From assembly GCA_015179025.1 (NCBI GenBank), contig WHUX01000243.1:1-64000 (forward strand): DNA of 64,000 bases, given 5' to 3'. Positions 11,310 through 23,274 of the stretch are shown here, in pieces (the first letter of the stretch is position 1; every line of letters starts with the position of its first letter). Origin of the DNA: Terfezia claveryi. Lineage: Eukaryota; Ascomycota; Pezizomycetes; Pezizales; Pezizaceae. The translations under genes and the position numbers were made by a program. The notes under the pieces are model-generated. The model was not told where the DNA came from and did not search any database. It worked only from the letters and a program-made list of their open reading frames with translations.

Positions 11310-13450
11310 TTCAAGGCGCCCGTGACCACTGGTCACCATCTCACCGGCCACCACCTCATCGACCGTCAACCCCTCCTGGTCCTCGGTATCGCCTTCGCAG
11401 CCCGCCTTACGATTGCAAACGGTCTCGGTCGCAATCCCCCCCCATTCATGACCTCACAGCCGCTATCGGCAGAGAAGCTTGCTTTTCTGACGGCAAGGAC
11501 AATCCTGGAGATCTACGCCGGTTTGCTGGCCCCGAACGATTGAGAAAGACTGATGGTGTGCTACATTAGGGTATTATTCCACCCTCCAGAGAACCAATTC
11601 CAAAATGGCGAGATCACCCTCCAGATATACATTTCCCCTTCTAAGAGCCCCAATAGAACCAGCCTTCTTCTCTGCTTCAGCTTTTTCGGTTCACGGTATG
11701 CATTCCCCAACCACAATTTGTTCTTGAATCAGGCCAATGCAGCACGCTGGTGAACAATACCCGGAAGGATTACAGAATAGCTAGACTGATGCATTGATAG
11801 GTGTTCTCCAAGGCCTAATTCTGCATCTCTTCGGCTAGATGATTACACTGTGACCCGAATCTCGTTCAGAACTTACCATTTCCATTCATGGGAAAAATTC
11901 CCAGTGATAGGTTCTTCCTTGACGCTCAGGACCTGTTCAACTTCTACGGGCGTCAGCAATTCCGCGAAATCTACGATGCCGCAAATTCCCTTAGATACCG
12001 CGGCACCAGCATGTACTATCCGCATGGGACTCTGGGATATGGGAAATCACACATACTAGCAGCTTTAACGTGTCTCTTGATGAAGGAGGGGCACCGAGTG
12101 GTATATATACCAGATTGCCGTGCCCTGCTTCATGATTTGTTTGGGTATCTACAGTTTGCATTAGTTCTTGCATATTACCGAGTGAGTGATATAGAAGCAC
12201 GGAAATACTTGGAACAGTGTCAAACTATCGAACACTTGACTACTTTTTGCGTCCAGACTTCCTCAGATCATAGGCTTCCATTTATGGTCAAAACGCTGGA
12301 CTCAGTAGATGAGGCAGTTGACCACATCACACTAGAAGCCAAGCGGAATGCACGTAATTTGTTAGACAGGATTACAGCCCGTCATTTAAAATTGGCTAGT
12401 GCCACAGCGCATGGCTTGCCGATCAACATAAACAAACACGGGGGTCCATTTGCAGTAATCCAGACCTCACAGATCAACAGGAAGAGTATGCAAGAGTACT
12501 ATATATATGGCTTAGCGCTACTGGCGGAGGAATTATGATATGGGGACAGGACTGGGGCATGGAGATCGATTGAGAATTGAAGTATTGACCGGAAAATTGC
12601 CTATTCTCCTTAATAATGTCCTCAACAAGCTCTCGGTTAAGGCCAAGGATCAAGGTGGGCAAGATCTATTTCAGCAACTTTTAGGTGGGTTGTTAGAATC
12701 TCATGAGGTTGTTTCTAGGCAACAACGTATTCATGATTTTGGAAAATATCAACCAAAGGTAGGTTACATTGCAGTACACCCTCAACTGCTATATATACCA
12801 CATGATAAGTTGATAACACGGTTAGCTTGATAGATTTCGAGATGTCTGGCGTGCTTGTGTTGTTGGTGGAAGAGTAAGTTGGAACATGGAGCGCTATCTA
12901 GACTGGAGACTTTTTTTTGTCCGCAATGGTAAAGGCGGAGTCACGTGTGGGATCGTTCAGCGGACCGCAACAGACTTTCTGCAATCGTTTGGGAACCGGG
13001 AAGATTTCTCAATGGTAGTTGAGAGTAACATGTGCATCCTACGATTCGATGGTTCTAAGTTGGATGGTATTTAGAGGTTGCGGATTATTGATAAACGAGG
13101 TTCCGGCAGCTACCGACTAATATTCTGGTTGACGCCATCCCAGAGGATGTACGATCCGGGGTTGTTGCATTCCTACGGTATACAACTTTCCTGCTGTCGA
13201 TCTGTGCTAGTTGCAACTGGCCCCGAGGGGACAGCGGTACCAGGTTATTATCTCCCAACCGCATTCAAACTCAGAAGAGGTTCTTCCGGAAGTGGGAAAC
13301 GTGGCTAGAACGGTTAGGCCTGCCCCATGAAAAGATACAGTTAGGGTTTGATCTGGATTTTAGAAGATCGAGGATTGAACATTGCGCTCGAAAATGTGCC
13401 GGAAAAAGTAGTGACCTTGAGGTTCAGGTTTACAGTTCAGGAGGTTGACT
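11310..13450 (+). pseudogene. Decayed Crinkler (CRN)-like P-loop NTPase gene
   Basis: The longest intact piece is 11888-12538. It contains IPSDRFFLDAQDLFNFYGR, a Walker A-like GTLGYGKSH, then VVYIPDCRALLHDLFGY and NLLDRITARHLKLAS. This is the layout of the P-loop NTPase region of Crinkler-related fungal proteins (some act as effectors). The same frame can be read upstream to about 11310 through several stops, with an Arg/Ser/Pro-rich start. Downstream pieces continue the family in shifting frames: about 12840-13074 includes ERYLDWRLFFVRNGKGG and VTCGIVQRTATDFL. Several stops and frameshifts make it non-functional. The family call rests on remembered motif order; function cannot be assigned. 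Confidence 0.65.
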
Positions 13451-13797
13451 AGGAAATAGGTTATGAGCTTTCAGCGGCGCGTAAAAGAGGGCTGAGGGCG
13501 TGAGGAAAATTTGGGAATCTTGTGTTTATGTTTAATTGAGCATTACAATAAGGTGTTTGACAAGGAGTTTTTTAATTTAAGATAATTTTATTTAGTTTTT
13601 TTTAAAAAAATGTCTAAAGAAAGCAAAACACATGGACACGATTCGTTTCCAAGTGCTTGTGCTCCGTCCTTAGTTGCTCATGCTAGGATTCCATCATTTG
13701 CTTAGAATGTCTGTATGGAACCACTGTGCAATTATTTAGAACAACCTACCTCAGTCCTAGTCACTACTAACCCCCTTTGGATAATATCTTCTGTCCG
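13451..13797. other. AT-rich intergenic stretch
   Basis: Contains T/A-rich runs at about 13565-13610 and no gene. Confidence 0.4.
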
Positions 13798-13867
13798 CTC
13801 CATCCTCAACGCTCCACCCTCAACGCTCCACCCTCAACGCTCCACCCTCAACGCTCCACCCTCAACG
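13798..13867 (+). repeat. Minisatellite, 14-bp unit, about 5 copies
   Basis: Five head-to-tail copies of CTCCACCCTCAACG, the first with one substitution. They lie just downstream (on the minus strand) of the dead LINE relic. Confidence 0.9.
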
Positions 13868-14079
13868 CATATGATATTCTTTCTTCCATTCCCGTTCAAT
13901 CTTGGTAATGAAAGTTGAAGCCTCAACCTTTTTCCGGAAGACTTTACTAATGTTTTAAAGCTCTTAGGCAGGTATACCAACCCAGCGCCTCCGCCGCCAA
14001 GTCCCATCACCTTAAGTAAGGTGGATGTTCGTAAAAAAGTCTCAACGGGCCTCTTTATCCTGTCCTTGACCTTCCGCGT

Positions 14080-15610
14080 CTTGTCATTCGCCTGCTCTCA
14101 GGAACTCGACCTCCTACCAGTCCATTCTCCGGCAGTACAGTATAAGGCAACATGCCTTCCTATTTCCGGACCCATCTGACAGCCTGCAATCTGGGGCGAC
14201 CAGGATGTCTCCACACTTGCAGTTTCCCCGCATTCTGTGTAGTTGACCAACGCTTTCCTGTTCCACTTTAAACCTCCCAATCCCTGTTCCTACCACCTTC
14301 TGGCTCGCCTGTCTCTCCCTATTCCACGCCTGCTTGACTTCCCCATCCGTGACTACTCCTCGTGCTTCCAATGCAGCCACTTGCTTCGCCAGTATATCAG
14401 CTTCCTCGTTTCCGAAAATTCCAACATGGACTTTTACCCAACCAAACCTTACTCACAATCCCATTAACCACCCATTTAAAATCCTCAGTCCTCACATCTT
14501 AAGACTTGTTTTTCCTAAGGTAGTCGATGTTTCTTGGGCTATCCTGTTTATTGTCGTATCCACGTGGATTCTTCACGAATTCCAAATCAAAACCTCTTGC
14601 CTGTATCCTGCCCCAAACATACATCCATGTATGACGGAAGCTCAATATCCCATATCGTTTCCTGCTTCAGGGTCTCGTATATCCTTTAAGGTTGGCGTCA
14701 TCCAAATTAAGAAGAACACTGGTGATAGTGGTGAGCCTTGCGGAGTACCGATTTTTGTTTTGCCTGTCCCCCTTACCTTCGAATGGGATCCCATTGGAAT
14801 GAGAATTCCCTTGTCCTAAAGGAATTTCACACATATTGAATCCACTTCCTTGCCTCTTCTGACTTCTCCAACTCCACTATAACTTCCTCCTCCATCATAT
14901 TCTGAGAAACCTTGACATCCCAAAATTCCCATGCCGCAGCTCCTCCACTTCCCCACTTCTTTCACTGTCGGCTCCTGACTTCCTTAATTTGCCTGCCACC
15001 TTTGGTCTCATCCAAAAAAATCTCTTATCAAACACTTAACCTTGTCATTATCCTCCTCCAGGGTATTACCATCGACATTGGTTAGGTTTTTGCCCACTTG
15101 ATAATCTCCCAAGGATCCTTTTTCTCATTTTCTTTTTAAAATTCCTCCAGCACCTCTCTTTCTTCCCCCTGATGATCCTCTACAAGTTGTCTTTTTCCCT
15201 TTCCCATCTCTTCCTCCTATCATCATCTCCTTCTCCTATACCTCCTACGTGAGTCTGAGCTGTGTTGATAATTCATCATCCCACCATCTCTTACTCGCCT
15301 GGCATACCTTTAGGTCCTTGATCATGTTTTCCCGAAACTGGACCAGCTTTTCATATGGCGTGAACCCTGCTAGCTCTTCGTACCATTTGTCTTGTCCAAC
15401 CTCGTCTATTCCTTCCACTTCTGCCATTTCTTTATTCAGCCCATCCCAATCTACCCCTATCCTCACTTCCACTTTACTGACCACACGTCCCTCGAATGAT
15501 ACGGAAATAACCCTATGATCTGAGGCCAGTTTAGCTTTTGCTAAGCTAGTTGCTATTGCTACTAAAGCATTGATAGGACAAGACATGAGAAACTCTGTCA
15601 AGAGTTAGGT
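14080..15610 (-). pseudogene. Degenerate Tad-like LINE (endonuclease end, RT, RNase H)
   Basis: Read on the minus strand, three hallmarks appear in the correct order. At 15601-15245 there is an open frame with SDHRVISVSFEG, typical of the end of the AP-endonuclease domain of Tad-clade LINEs. Around 14760-14700 the phrase GTPQGSPLSPVFFLI is the reverse transcriptase palm motif. Around 14430-14380, HVGIFGNEEADILAKQ is the end of the RNase H domain. The frame is broken many times. Traces of the endonuclease start may reach 16160, where IQLANS and LKSQLA resemble the usual start, but this is weak. The element is inactive. Confidence 0.75.
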
Positions 15611-16160
15611 CAAGTATAAGAATCTTTCCTTTTTAAGTTTACCAATTATAATGCAACGCCTTAATTCCTCAAATGGATCTTTTTACAGAAGCTGGAGCTC
15701 CTCTCGAACCCAATGCCGCCCGGCTGCTTCCTCTGCATCCTCTCCCACCAGCTCCTCCGTTCCCATTCATACAGCCATCAACCTTCCTGTAAACCCTATG
15801 ACCTCTATTACCCAAACAAATCTCAGATCTGGATCCTCCTTTCCTAGGAAGGCAACCGGCCCGTTGCATCTTAGTGGTGTAGTGTAGTGTCGGGTACGAG
15901 GGTCCCATGACAGGGTGTCTCTGAGGTTGATGAGGCACCGGCTGTGACACGTTGGCGATGATGTTACTGGGTGCCTGTATCTCTGCAGAAGCTTTCCCAC
16001 TTTGGATAATTTTGAAGCGATGTGTTGGATTGTCCGGTTTGGACATTGTCGCTTTCCAATGCTGGTACTGGTGCCGTATCCTCGCTTGACACATCAGGCA
16101 AGCTGCGATTTGAGATTTTAAGAGTTGGCCAATTGAATGAAGAGGCGAACTAGGCATAGT

Positions 16161-16984
16161 GCTCGATTCCTCAACTAAGTTAAAAGTCGAACGGTGAGAA
16201 CAAATAGGGCGAAATTATCCAGGGGCAGAGGACGGAACCCCAAATAACCGAAGGGGGGTTAAGGCTAGTCTGGTTGGCACAAGCCTCTCGTAGAAAGCAC
16301 GGGTCAAAGGACTTTCAATCCTGGCGCAACAAACTGAATGATTCCGTTGACCCGATGCGTAGGACATGTGGAGACAGGCAGGCACGTAGCCCTGGTGTGT
16401 CCACGTGGGGAGGAAATCGGCAGAAGATGGAGCAATTGGGAGGAGATGGACGAGCGGAGGAGGTGGTTGAAGAAGGTGAAGAATGGGGGGGAGGAGTAGA
16501 CGTGGTATCTGGTCTTTGGTGTAAGGGGAGAGCCGGCAGGGGCGTGCTGGCGGAGACATAAGTAGCTATGAGGTTGTTTCTATTATCTCTTTGACTCGGA
16601 AGGCTGGACGTTTATGTAGCCCGTCGTTCCGTGGGTGTAGTCATTCAAAGATAAGGAAACGGGACGGTCTCATAGCCTTAGGCTCCACAGACGTATAGAT
16701 TCAAAAAAAAAATTAAAAAAGGGCGAGATTATTAGCAGTCTCATAGTTGCCTTCATTGGTGGTTCGAATGGCATTAAGGAACAGTCGAGCGCAGGTATAT
16801 CCCGGTGTATAGTGAAAATCGAGAATAATATTTATTCTAGAGGGATAGAGAATATTAATCTGGCTGGTGTCGATGAGAAGAGAGTGATGAAAGTGGCGCC
16901 AAGTTCCAAATGCCAAGCCCGACCTGATTTTGTAAGCTGACAGATTCGGCTCCACCGCGGGGCAAGACAGCGACAACGAAGACC
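16161..16984. other. Intergenic, promoter side of pop3
   Basis: No gene is supported. At 16268-16280 there is an exact copy of GTCTGGTTGGCAC, the terminal repeat of the MITE at 39.6 kb, without a visible partner. The last 250 bp should hold the pop3 promoter. Confidence 0.4.
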
Positions 16985-18111
16985 ATGGAGAAATCAGTGC
17001 CCTCAAAACCGGTACCGGGAGGCAAGTCAGCCGCGGATAGCAAGAAGACGAGAATTACTTATGTCATTGATAACCCGTTTTGCCAGATTCATTGGTAGGT
17101 GTTCCTCGCACCGAGCAGTGTGGTTTGAGGAAGGCTGACTACCCCCGGTGTGTTCTATTCAGGCCAACCATAGACTCCAAATCAGACCAGGACCTTATCC
17201 TCGAGCTTCTATGCAGCCTACTCTCGCCCATTGGTGACCACAGGCTATTACACATTACGCCGACCACATCAAAGGGAAAGAGAGCCAAGAAAACTGCACG
17301 AGCTATAAGGAAGCTCGAGGGTCATAGGGAAGAGAAATATGATGAGTCAAGTGACAAGATAGATATGGACGTAGAGGTAGAGGGGAGTGCTAAGATTGAG
17401 CCTTCAATTGCACCGGCAACAAGTATCCAGAATGATCGGCAACAACAACATTCGGTACCTCCACCGCCAGAGATCTCCAAAAACGTCCTCATCGGCCTCA
17501 ACTCCATCACTACAGCCCTCACTACCCTTGCCTCTTCACGTGTCTCCCCTACATTTTCCACAAATCTCACTCTCCAGCCCCCGAAAAAACGGAAACGGAA
17601 ACGGAAACCTACTCCACTCCACCCGACCACCGACACTTCTCCACAACCCTATCTCACGGCAATCTTCCTCACTCGCTCCGACTCCCAACCCACCCCGCTC
17701 CATGCACACCTACCCATGCTTACCTACCTTTCCTCGCTCCCGACCCATGCGTATCCTACCCTTCTCGTGCCCCTCCCGAAAGGTGCTGCAGCAAAGCTAG
17801 AGAATGCATTGGGGCTGCCAAATGCAAATTTCATTGGATTATGGAGTACCTTACCGGAGACGGGCACCGCGAGGACGTTGTTAGAGCTTGTGAGGAGTGT
17901 GGTACAGCCGGTGAAGGTGCCTTGGTTGGAGGGGAAGCTTGTGGCTGGAGGAAGTGGAGGAGGTGGGGAAGAGAGGAGAGAGATCCGTAGAGAGGGACCG
18001 CAGGGTTTGAAGGAAGGGGAGTACCAGCCGATGAGGGTGAAGAGATTGAGAAGTGTGGTTGGTGTGCCGAAGAAGGGTGGAAAGGGTCAGAAGAGGGCTG
18101 AGGAGGGGTAG
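16985..18111 (+). CDS. pop3: RNase P/MRP protein subunit POP3
   Basis: Product: a nucleolar protein subunit of RNase P (tRNA 5' processing) and RNase MRP (rRNA processing), 352 residues. Exons are 16985-17094 and 17163-18111; the 68-nt intron has GTAGGT..TTCAG ends. The splice gives YVIDNPFCQIHWP, then LELLCSLLSPIGDHR, the conserved N-terminal part of the Pop3 family. A middle insert is rich in Lys, Glu and Pro (residues about 85-185) with a basic patch KKRKRKRKP. The C-terminal half has PNANFIGLWSTLPETGTAR and VKVPWLEG. The start is the ATG of MEKSVPSK; an open frame from 17080 starts inside the intron and is wrong. The gene converges on the downstream dehydrogenase. The family is fairly secure; RNase P/MRP membership follows from it. 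Confidence 0.82.
17095..17162 (+). other. Intron of pop3
   Basis: 68 nt, GT..AG, phase 2. Removing it joins the conserved QIHW and PTID blocks in frame. Confidence 0.85.
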
Positions 18112-19149
18112 GTCAGGTATTGAGAATTTTCTCAAGATCATTGCTTGGTAACAGCAGAGTTTATTATACTGGAGAACTGAGCTGTTCGTTATGTGGAATT
18201 GTGAGTAGATAATCGCAAGACACCTCATACCACCATCCGCTCTATTGTACGAGGACAGCCTAAGAGATTCCTGATCTACACCTCTGAATATAATATTCCT
18301 TGCTTGATGCTTTCGGAGTGGAAAACACGCTACAGAGAATGCGTTTATACGTTTTTATACAGTACATTATACCAGACACAGGTCAAATACAACAATAAAC
18401 TCATTTAACTCGTGAACAAAAAACTACTTACATGTACGTATTTATATATGTTGCTACTGGATTATATTGGGCAGCCAAGTATCTTTGTCACGTGGCAGTG
18501 TGGTTGTTCTGTTAGCGTGAATTCCCAATTGGGAAGTTCTCAATATTCACTGGTTGGCACAAGGTTAGCTTGATGTTTGAGGGTAACACACGTGATCAGC
18601 CAACATATCACTACAGCGAAGGGCGGGGAATAGCGAGAACTTGCCATTTCAGCTCCAGGCATATTTATTAGATTAGACTATCAGCGAAGGTGATTAGTGA
18701 TCCCCCGGGGGGGGAGGTTTGTTTGTGGGGGGTCGATAGGTAGCTCTGAAAATGAAATGGAAAACTTGATGTAACGGTATGATCATTTAAATCTTGGCAA
18801 GAACCTCAGAATATTTTACTATAATCAGTCATACTATGCTACATACCACAATCCCAAGGCAAGGCAAGGCTAGGAAAGGCAGGACAAGACAAGAATGCAA
18901 TTAATCATAAAACTACAAAATACATATATACCCCCCCCAAACCAATACAGTCTACGCATCCTTCCTTTCCTTCCACTCTATTTACAGCTTATGTATACTG
19001 GATTGTTAACAAGAAAACCCTTTCCGTTTCCCTTACCTACTTTCTCCTCCTCCTCCTCTCCCCTTCCATAGACATAGACGAGTGAGGAAAGAGTCCCCGT
19101 GGACATTGCCCACAGCCCCCGGGGGTGACCTAGTATACCCAAACTCCAT
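18112..19149. other. Convergent 3' intergenic region
   Basis: Lies between two genes that end toward each other. It holds AT-rich DNA, a G8 run at about 18709-18716 and short purine/pyrimidine runs near 18850-18880 and 19020-19070. CTGGTTGGCACAAG at 18550 repeats the sequence at 16270. No gene seen. Confidence 0.45.
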
Positions 19150-20770
19150 TTACCTCTGTAAATCTTTCTGCAAGTCCTTCTGCAACAACCTTGCAATAGT
19201 CTGCAACTGGATATTACTCGTCTGCCAAAAGAAAAAAATACACAAAAAAACGTTAGCCAACATCCACACCAACCAATCCCCAAAAGATAGAAGATGAACA
19301 AGGAGGGAAAAAAATCATACTCACCCCCTCATAAATCGCGCCAATCTTACTATCCCTCCACATTTTCTCCGCGAGGCCATCCCTCACGAAGCCCATTCCC
19401 CCCATCCACTCCACTACCGACCCACTAACATTCTGCGCGACCCTACTCGCATACAACTTCGCCATAGCAGCCTTCATGACAAACGCCTCCATCTCCTCCC
19501 TGGGGACCCCTTTCTCCCCCCCTCCATCCTCAATCTATCCAACCGCTCCTTCGTCCTAACTGCATTATACACCAGTGCTCTCGCCGCCTCAATCTCCAGC
19601 CTCGCCTCGGCGACCTGAAACCCAAGTCCTTGAAACTCTGCAATAAACCTTCCAAACTGTTTTCGCTCTGTAAAGACGTATTTCGCGCCTGTATCAAACG
19701 CGCCCTGCGCCAGCCCAATCATCTGCGCGCCAATGCCGACGCGGCCCTCGTTGAGGAGGTTCATTGCGATTTTGTACCCCTCGCCAACGGAGCCGAGGAT
19801 GTTCTCTGAGGGGACCTGCACATCATCGAAGGTGACAACGCAAGTGGAGGACGCGCGGATGCCGAGCTTCTTTTCCTTCTTGCTGACAGAGAAACCGGGG
19901 GTGTCCCGGGGGACGACGAAGCAGGTTATTCCTTTGTGGCGTTGGTTGGAGGGGAGGTTGGGGTTGGTCTGCGCGAAAACGAGGAAGATTTTAGAGTGCG
20001 AGGCGTTGGTGATCCAGCATTTGCTGCCGTTGATGGTGTAAGATGATGGGTCAGAGGAGGAGCTGGGGGTAGTGGGGATGGCTGTGGTGAGCATAGCAAA
20101 GGCGTCGGAGCCGGAGGAGGGTTCCGAAAGGCAGAAGGAGCCGACGGAGGAGGTGGCCAAGGGGGGAGGAATGTCTTGCGCAGGTGGGGGGAGGCGTATT
20201 TCAGGAATGCGGTGTTGACGAGGGTATTCTACGCCCCACATTAACACCATGTTAGATCTCCATTCTTTTCTTCTCGGTGTTGCTTCTCCCCTCCACCCCC
20301 AGTTGAGAGAGAGGGAAGGAGAATGCGGAGCTAAAAGGCCTTACGTGCACATCACACAACACAGACACACTCGGGTCCACCTTGGCCAACTCCTCAATCG
20401 CCACAATTGCCGCCCCAAACCCCATCCCCGAGCCTCCAAATTCCTCCGGGATCTCGATTCCCATGAACCCATTCTCGAACAGCCCCTCAATCACACCTTC
20501 GTCCATCGCCTCTACCTCGTCCATCTCTCGCACCTTGGGGAGCACGTTCGACTGCGCGAAGCGGGAGACGGTTTCCTGGAGCATTTGCTCGGTTTCGGTC
20601 AGGTGGAAGATGGGGTTTGGGGGGGTGTCGAGGAGGTCTGCGGAGAATTGGCGGCGAGGGGTGCTAGAGAAGGGGCGCAGGAGAGAGAGCCCGAATTGGT
20701 CATGGCCGTGGAGGGAAAGACCCCGGGGGGAGAGGCGGGAGATTGGTCGGGAGAGAAGACGGAGGGCCAT
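19150..20770 (-). CDS. Mitochondrial short/branched-chain acyl-CoA dehydrogenase
   Basis: Product: an FAD enzyme that oxidises short or branched acyl-CoAs to 2-enoyl-CoAs, probably in mitochondrial valine/isoleucine or fatty acid breakdown; about 467 residues. Exons (minus) are 20770-20345, 20228-19325 and 19221-19150; the introns are 116 and 103 nt. The first residues are Arg-rich without acids (MALRLLSRPISRL), fitting a mitochondrial presequence. Conserved blocks are CLSEPSSGSDAFAM, KCWITNASHSKIF, NEGRVGIGAQMIGLAQGAFD, ERKQFGRFI, and IYEGTSNIQ with the catalytic Glu across the last splice. Exon 2 needs one extra base at each of two C/G runs (19516-19522 and 20161-20166). With both, it becomes exactly 302 codons. 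I regard these as sequence errors rather than a pseudogene. The exact substrate is not decided. Confidence 0.85.
19516..19522 (-). other. C7 run with an apparent 1-nt deletion in the acyl-CoA dehydrogenase
   Basis: On the minus strand the frame after RLRMEGG is lost here. One extra G restores EKGVPREEMEAFVMKAAM, which continues the family alignment. A 4-base run next to it (19507-19510) is an alternative site for the missing base. Confidence 0.7.
20161..20166 (-). other. G6 run with an apparent 1-nt deletion in the acyl-CoA dehydrogenase
   Basis: After the exon 1/2 splice the frame reads NTLVNTAFLKYASPHLRKTF and must shift by one base to reach LATSSVGSFCLSEP. The shift falls at this homopolymer. 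Confidence 0.75.
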
Positions 20771-21183
20771 TGTGGGTATAGCCGGCGAATTAATGAAAAT
20801 GAGTCGTGTCCCGAATTTCAGGTTGTACTATCGTTGGTATTGTATCCGGATGTCGCAAGCCGCAAGGAAAAGAGGAGGTGTGGTATCAAGTACAGTGTAC
20901 AGACAGAGATGTGAGAGTTGCTGCGATTGTTGCCTTCGGAGTTCTGTCACATGGAACGAACCGCGAGAGCCAAGCCGCCGCCTGCAACACAAAGCCGACG
21001 ATAAGCAAGAAGTCCTGTGTTACTTGTGCAATTATTCAGGATGGAGATATTGATGTCGCGGGGGATGAATAGCTGCGGCGGCCCAGATACGGTGTCATGG
21101 CTGACGACAAATAAAAACCCTACCGCCCGTGAGTAATTATTTATTACCTTGGACATGGACGAATGTGTGTGTTTATGCTACAG
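20771..21183. other. Promoter side of the acyl-CoA dehydrogenase
   Basis: No coding sequence is recognised. It runs up to the target-site duplication of the Harbinger-like element, which inserted about 415 bp upstream of the dehydrogenase start. Confidence 0.4.
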
Positions 21184-21188
21184 TAATA
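21184..21188 (+). repeat. Left target-site duplication (TAATA)
   Basis: TAATA directly abuts the left GGGGTATTC end and is repeated at 28572-28576 after the right end. Confidence 0.75.
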
Positions 21189-21897
21189 GGGGTATTCAAA
21201 CCTGATTTTGAACGCCGTTTAAACCGTTCTTGAACGAATTCGTTCAAGTGGGTTGAACGGTTTGCGCGTACTAAATTTTAAGTGAGGATGGTCACGCTTA
21301 AACCGATTAAAAGGGCCGTTTAAACGGGCCGTTTAAATGGCCTTTTGAACGACACGCTAAAATTGGGACTTAGCCCAATTCGGTATAGATATATCAGGCA
21401 GGGAAATCGCTAGTGGCTGGCAGCAGCACGTGAGTGCATTGCCAAGCCAAGTGCACCTGAGAGAGTGCGCCAAAGTGTCCCTAAGGGGAGTGTCAGCCAG
21501 TGAGTCTCGCAGTAGCCTCATAGTTATCGCCCTGCAGGACAGTTCTACTTCATCGTCAAGTATGCCTCGAGTCAGCCAACGGAAGGTTCTTATCGAATGG
21601 TTCCTATGGAGTATCGAAAGACATCAAGCTCACTTGGATCAGGAAAGATTCCAAGATTTCTTACAGCGAACTATGGGCCAGTTACAGCAGGAGCTAGGTG
21701 ATGCAATAGACATGACATCACCAAAAATATTATTTGCGTCCTGTGCGTCCGGACGCCTGGGACGCACAGGACGCATGGGAGACAAACTCAAGATCAGGAT
21801 GCCAAACGCTCGGCGCGCGCCTGGGACGCAACACATGCGCTTTGCAGATGCTCCCTCCTCTTGGACGCAACATGGAACGGGCTGCTCGTCCCCAACG

Positions 21898-22575
21898 CTA
21901 TAGGTTCTACCGCTGGCGTTGCTAACGGATAGCCCACAATCGCTCTGTTCTACAATGCACACCCGCTCACCACTTGCATGTACGACAGCCAGGTACGTAG
22001 CCACTATTGCAGCCATTGAATATGTACATAGCAGAAATATCCATTGTATTCGCTAATAATTATATACACAGAAGTAATAGATATATATATAGAGCATGCA
22101 ATCGCTACTCCAATCGTACTAACACTCGCTCTAATACTCGCTCTAATACTCGCCCTAACACTCGTTCTAATACTCGCTCTAATACTCGCCCTAATACTCG
22201 CTCCAATACTTGCTCTAATACTCGCTCTAATACTCGCCCTAATACTCACTCCAATACTCACTCTAATGCTCGCCGTAATGTGCTGGGATATAGAGTGAAG
22301 GGAAAATGCACGGGGAAGGGAGGTATATATACAGGAAAACCATAGTTGCCAAGGCCGACTGGTAAGGCCGACAATTTAGACTTTCCGAAGACAATGAGAT
22401 AAGGGATAACAATAGAAGTGGCAAGACAGTTATCAATGGCGCTCAGCCCCCTTTCGCCCGCGGGTGCCGTACTATTCAATGCCTGGCCTGGTAATAGTCA
22501 TATTGGGAAATCGTAGTCGTTGTATAGAGATATGTGCGGAGTTCACGCTTTGTGATATGTTTCGTAGGAATTCAT
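21898..22575 (+). repeat. Left arm of long inverted repeat
   Basis: Reverse complement of 23275-23954 with only scattered differences, mostly at the outer 60 bp. It contains a 12-bp minisatellite ACTCGCTCTAAT (about 13 copies, 22128-22275). Confidence 0.9.
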
Positions 22576-23274
22576 GCATTCGCGGGCATATATATAAAGT
22601 ATATATATATGTGCGAGAAACTCGTGCTTTTGGAGACTTATATATATATATGCCCGCGGATGCATGGAATTCTCGCATATATATATATAAGTCTCCAAAA
22701 GCACGAGTTTCTTGCACACACATATATATATGCCCGCGAATGCATGCATTTCTCTATATGTTTCCAAAAGCACGAGTTTCTCGTATATATATATATATAT
22801 GCCCGCGAATGCATGGAATTCTCGCATATATATATATAAGTCTCCAAAAGCACGAGTTTCTCGCACACACATATATATATGCCCGCGAATGCATGCATTT
22901 CTCTATATGTCTCCAAAAGCACGAGTTTCTCGTATATATATATATATATGCCCGCGAATGCATGGAATTCTCGCATATATATATATAAGTCTCCAAAAGC
23001 ACGAGTTTCTCGCACACACATATATATATGCCCGCGAATGCATGCATTTCTCTATATGTCTCCAAAAGCACGAGTTTCTCGCATATATATATATATCTGC
23101 CCGCGAATGCATGGATTTCTCGCATATATATATATATATATGTCTCCAAAAGCACGAGTTTCTCGCACATATATATATATATGCCCGGGAATGCAGGGAT
23201 TTCTCGCATATATATATATATATGTCCCCAAAAGCACGAGTTTCTCACACATATATATATATATGCCCGCGAAT
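22576..23274 (+). repeat. Central tandem array of ~70-85-bp units with 150-bp higher order
   Basis: The phrase GCCCGCGAATGCATG recurs about every 70-86 bp (starts near 22651, 22731, 22801, 22881, 22950, 23030, 23099, 23185). It alternates with TCCAAAAGCACGAGTTTCTC and (TA)n tracts. Alternate units differ (GGAATTCTCGC versus CATTTCTCTATATG), so the true period of part of the array is about 150 bp. Confidence 0.9.

Noticed and set aside
20249..21053. Plus-strand frames of 221 and 223 codons over the acyl-CoA dehydrogenase start
   Set aside because: They are antisense shadows of GC-rich exon 1 of the dehydrogenase and lack protein-like composition outside it.
22576..23274. Regularly spaced repeats reminiscent of a CRISPR array
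   Set aside because: The spacers are not unique; they alternate between two related (TA)n-rich texts. The host is eukaryotic and no cas gene is present.
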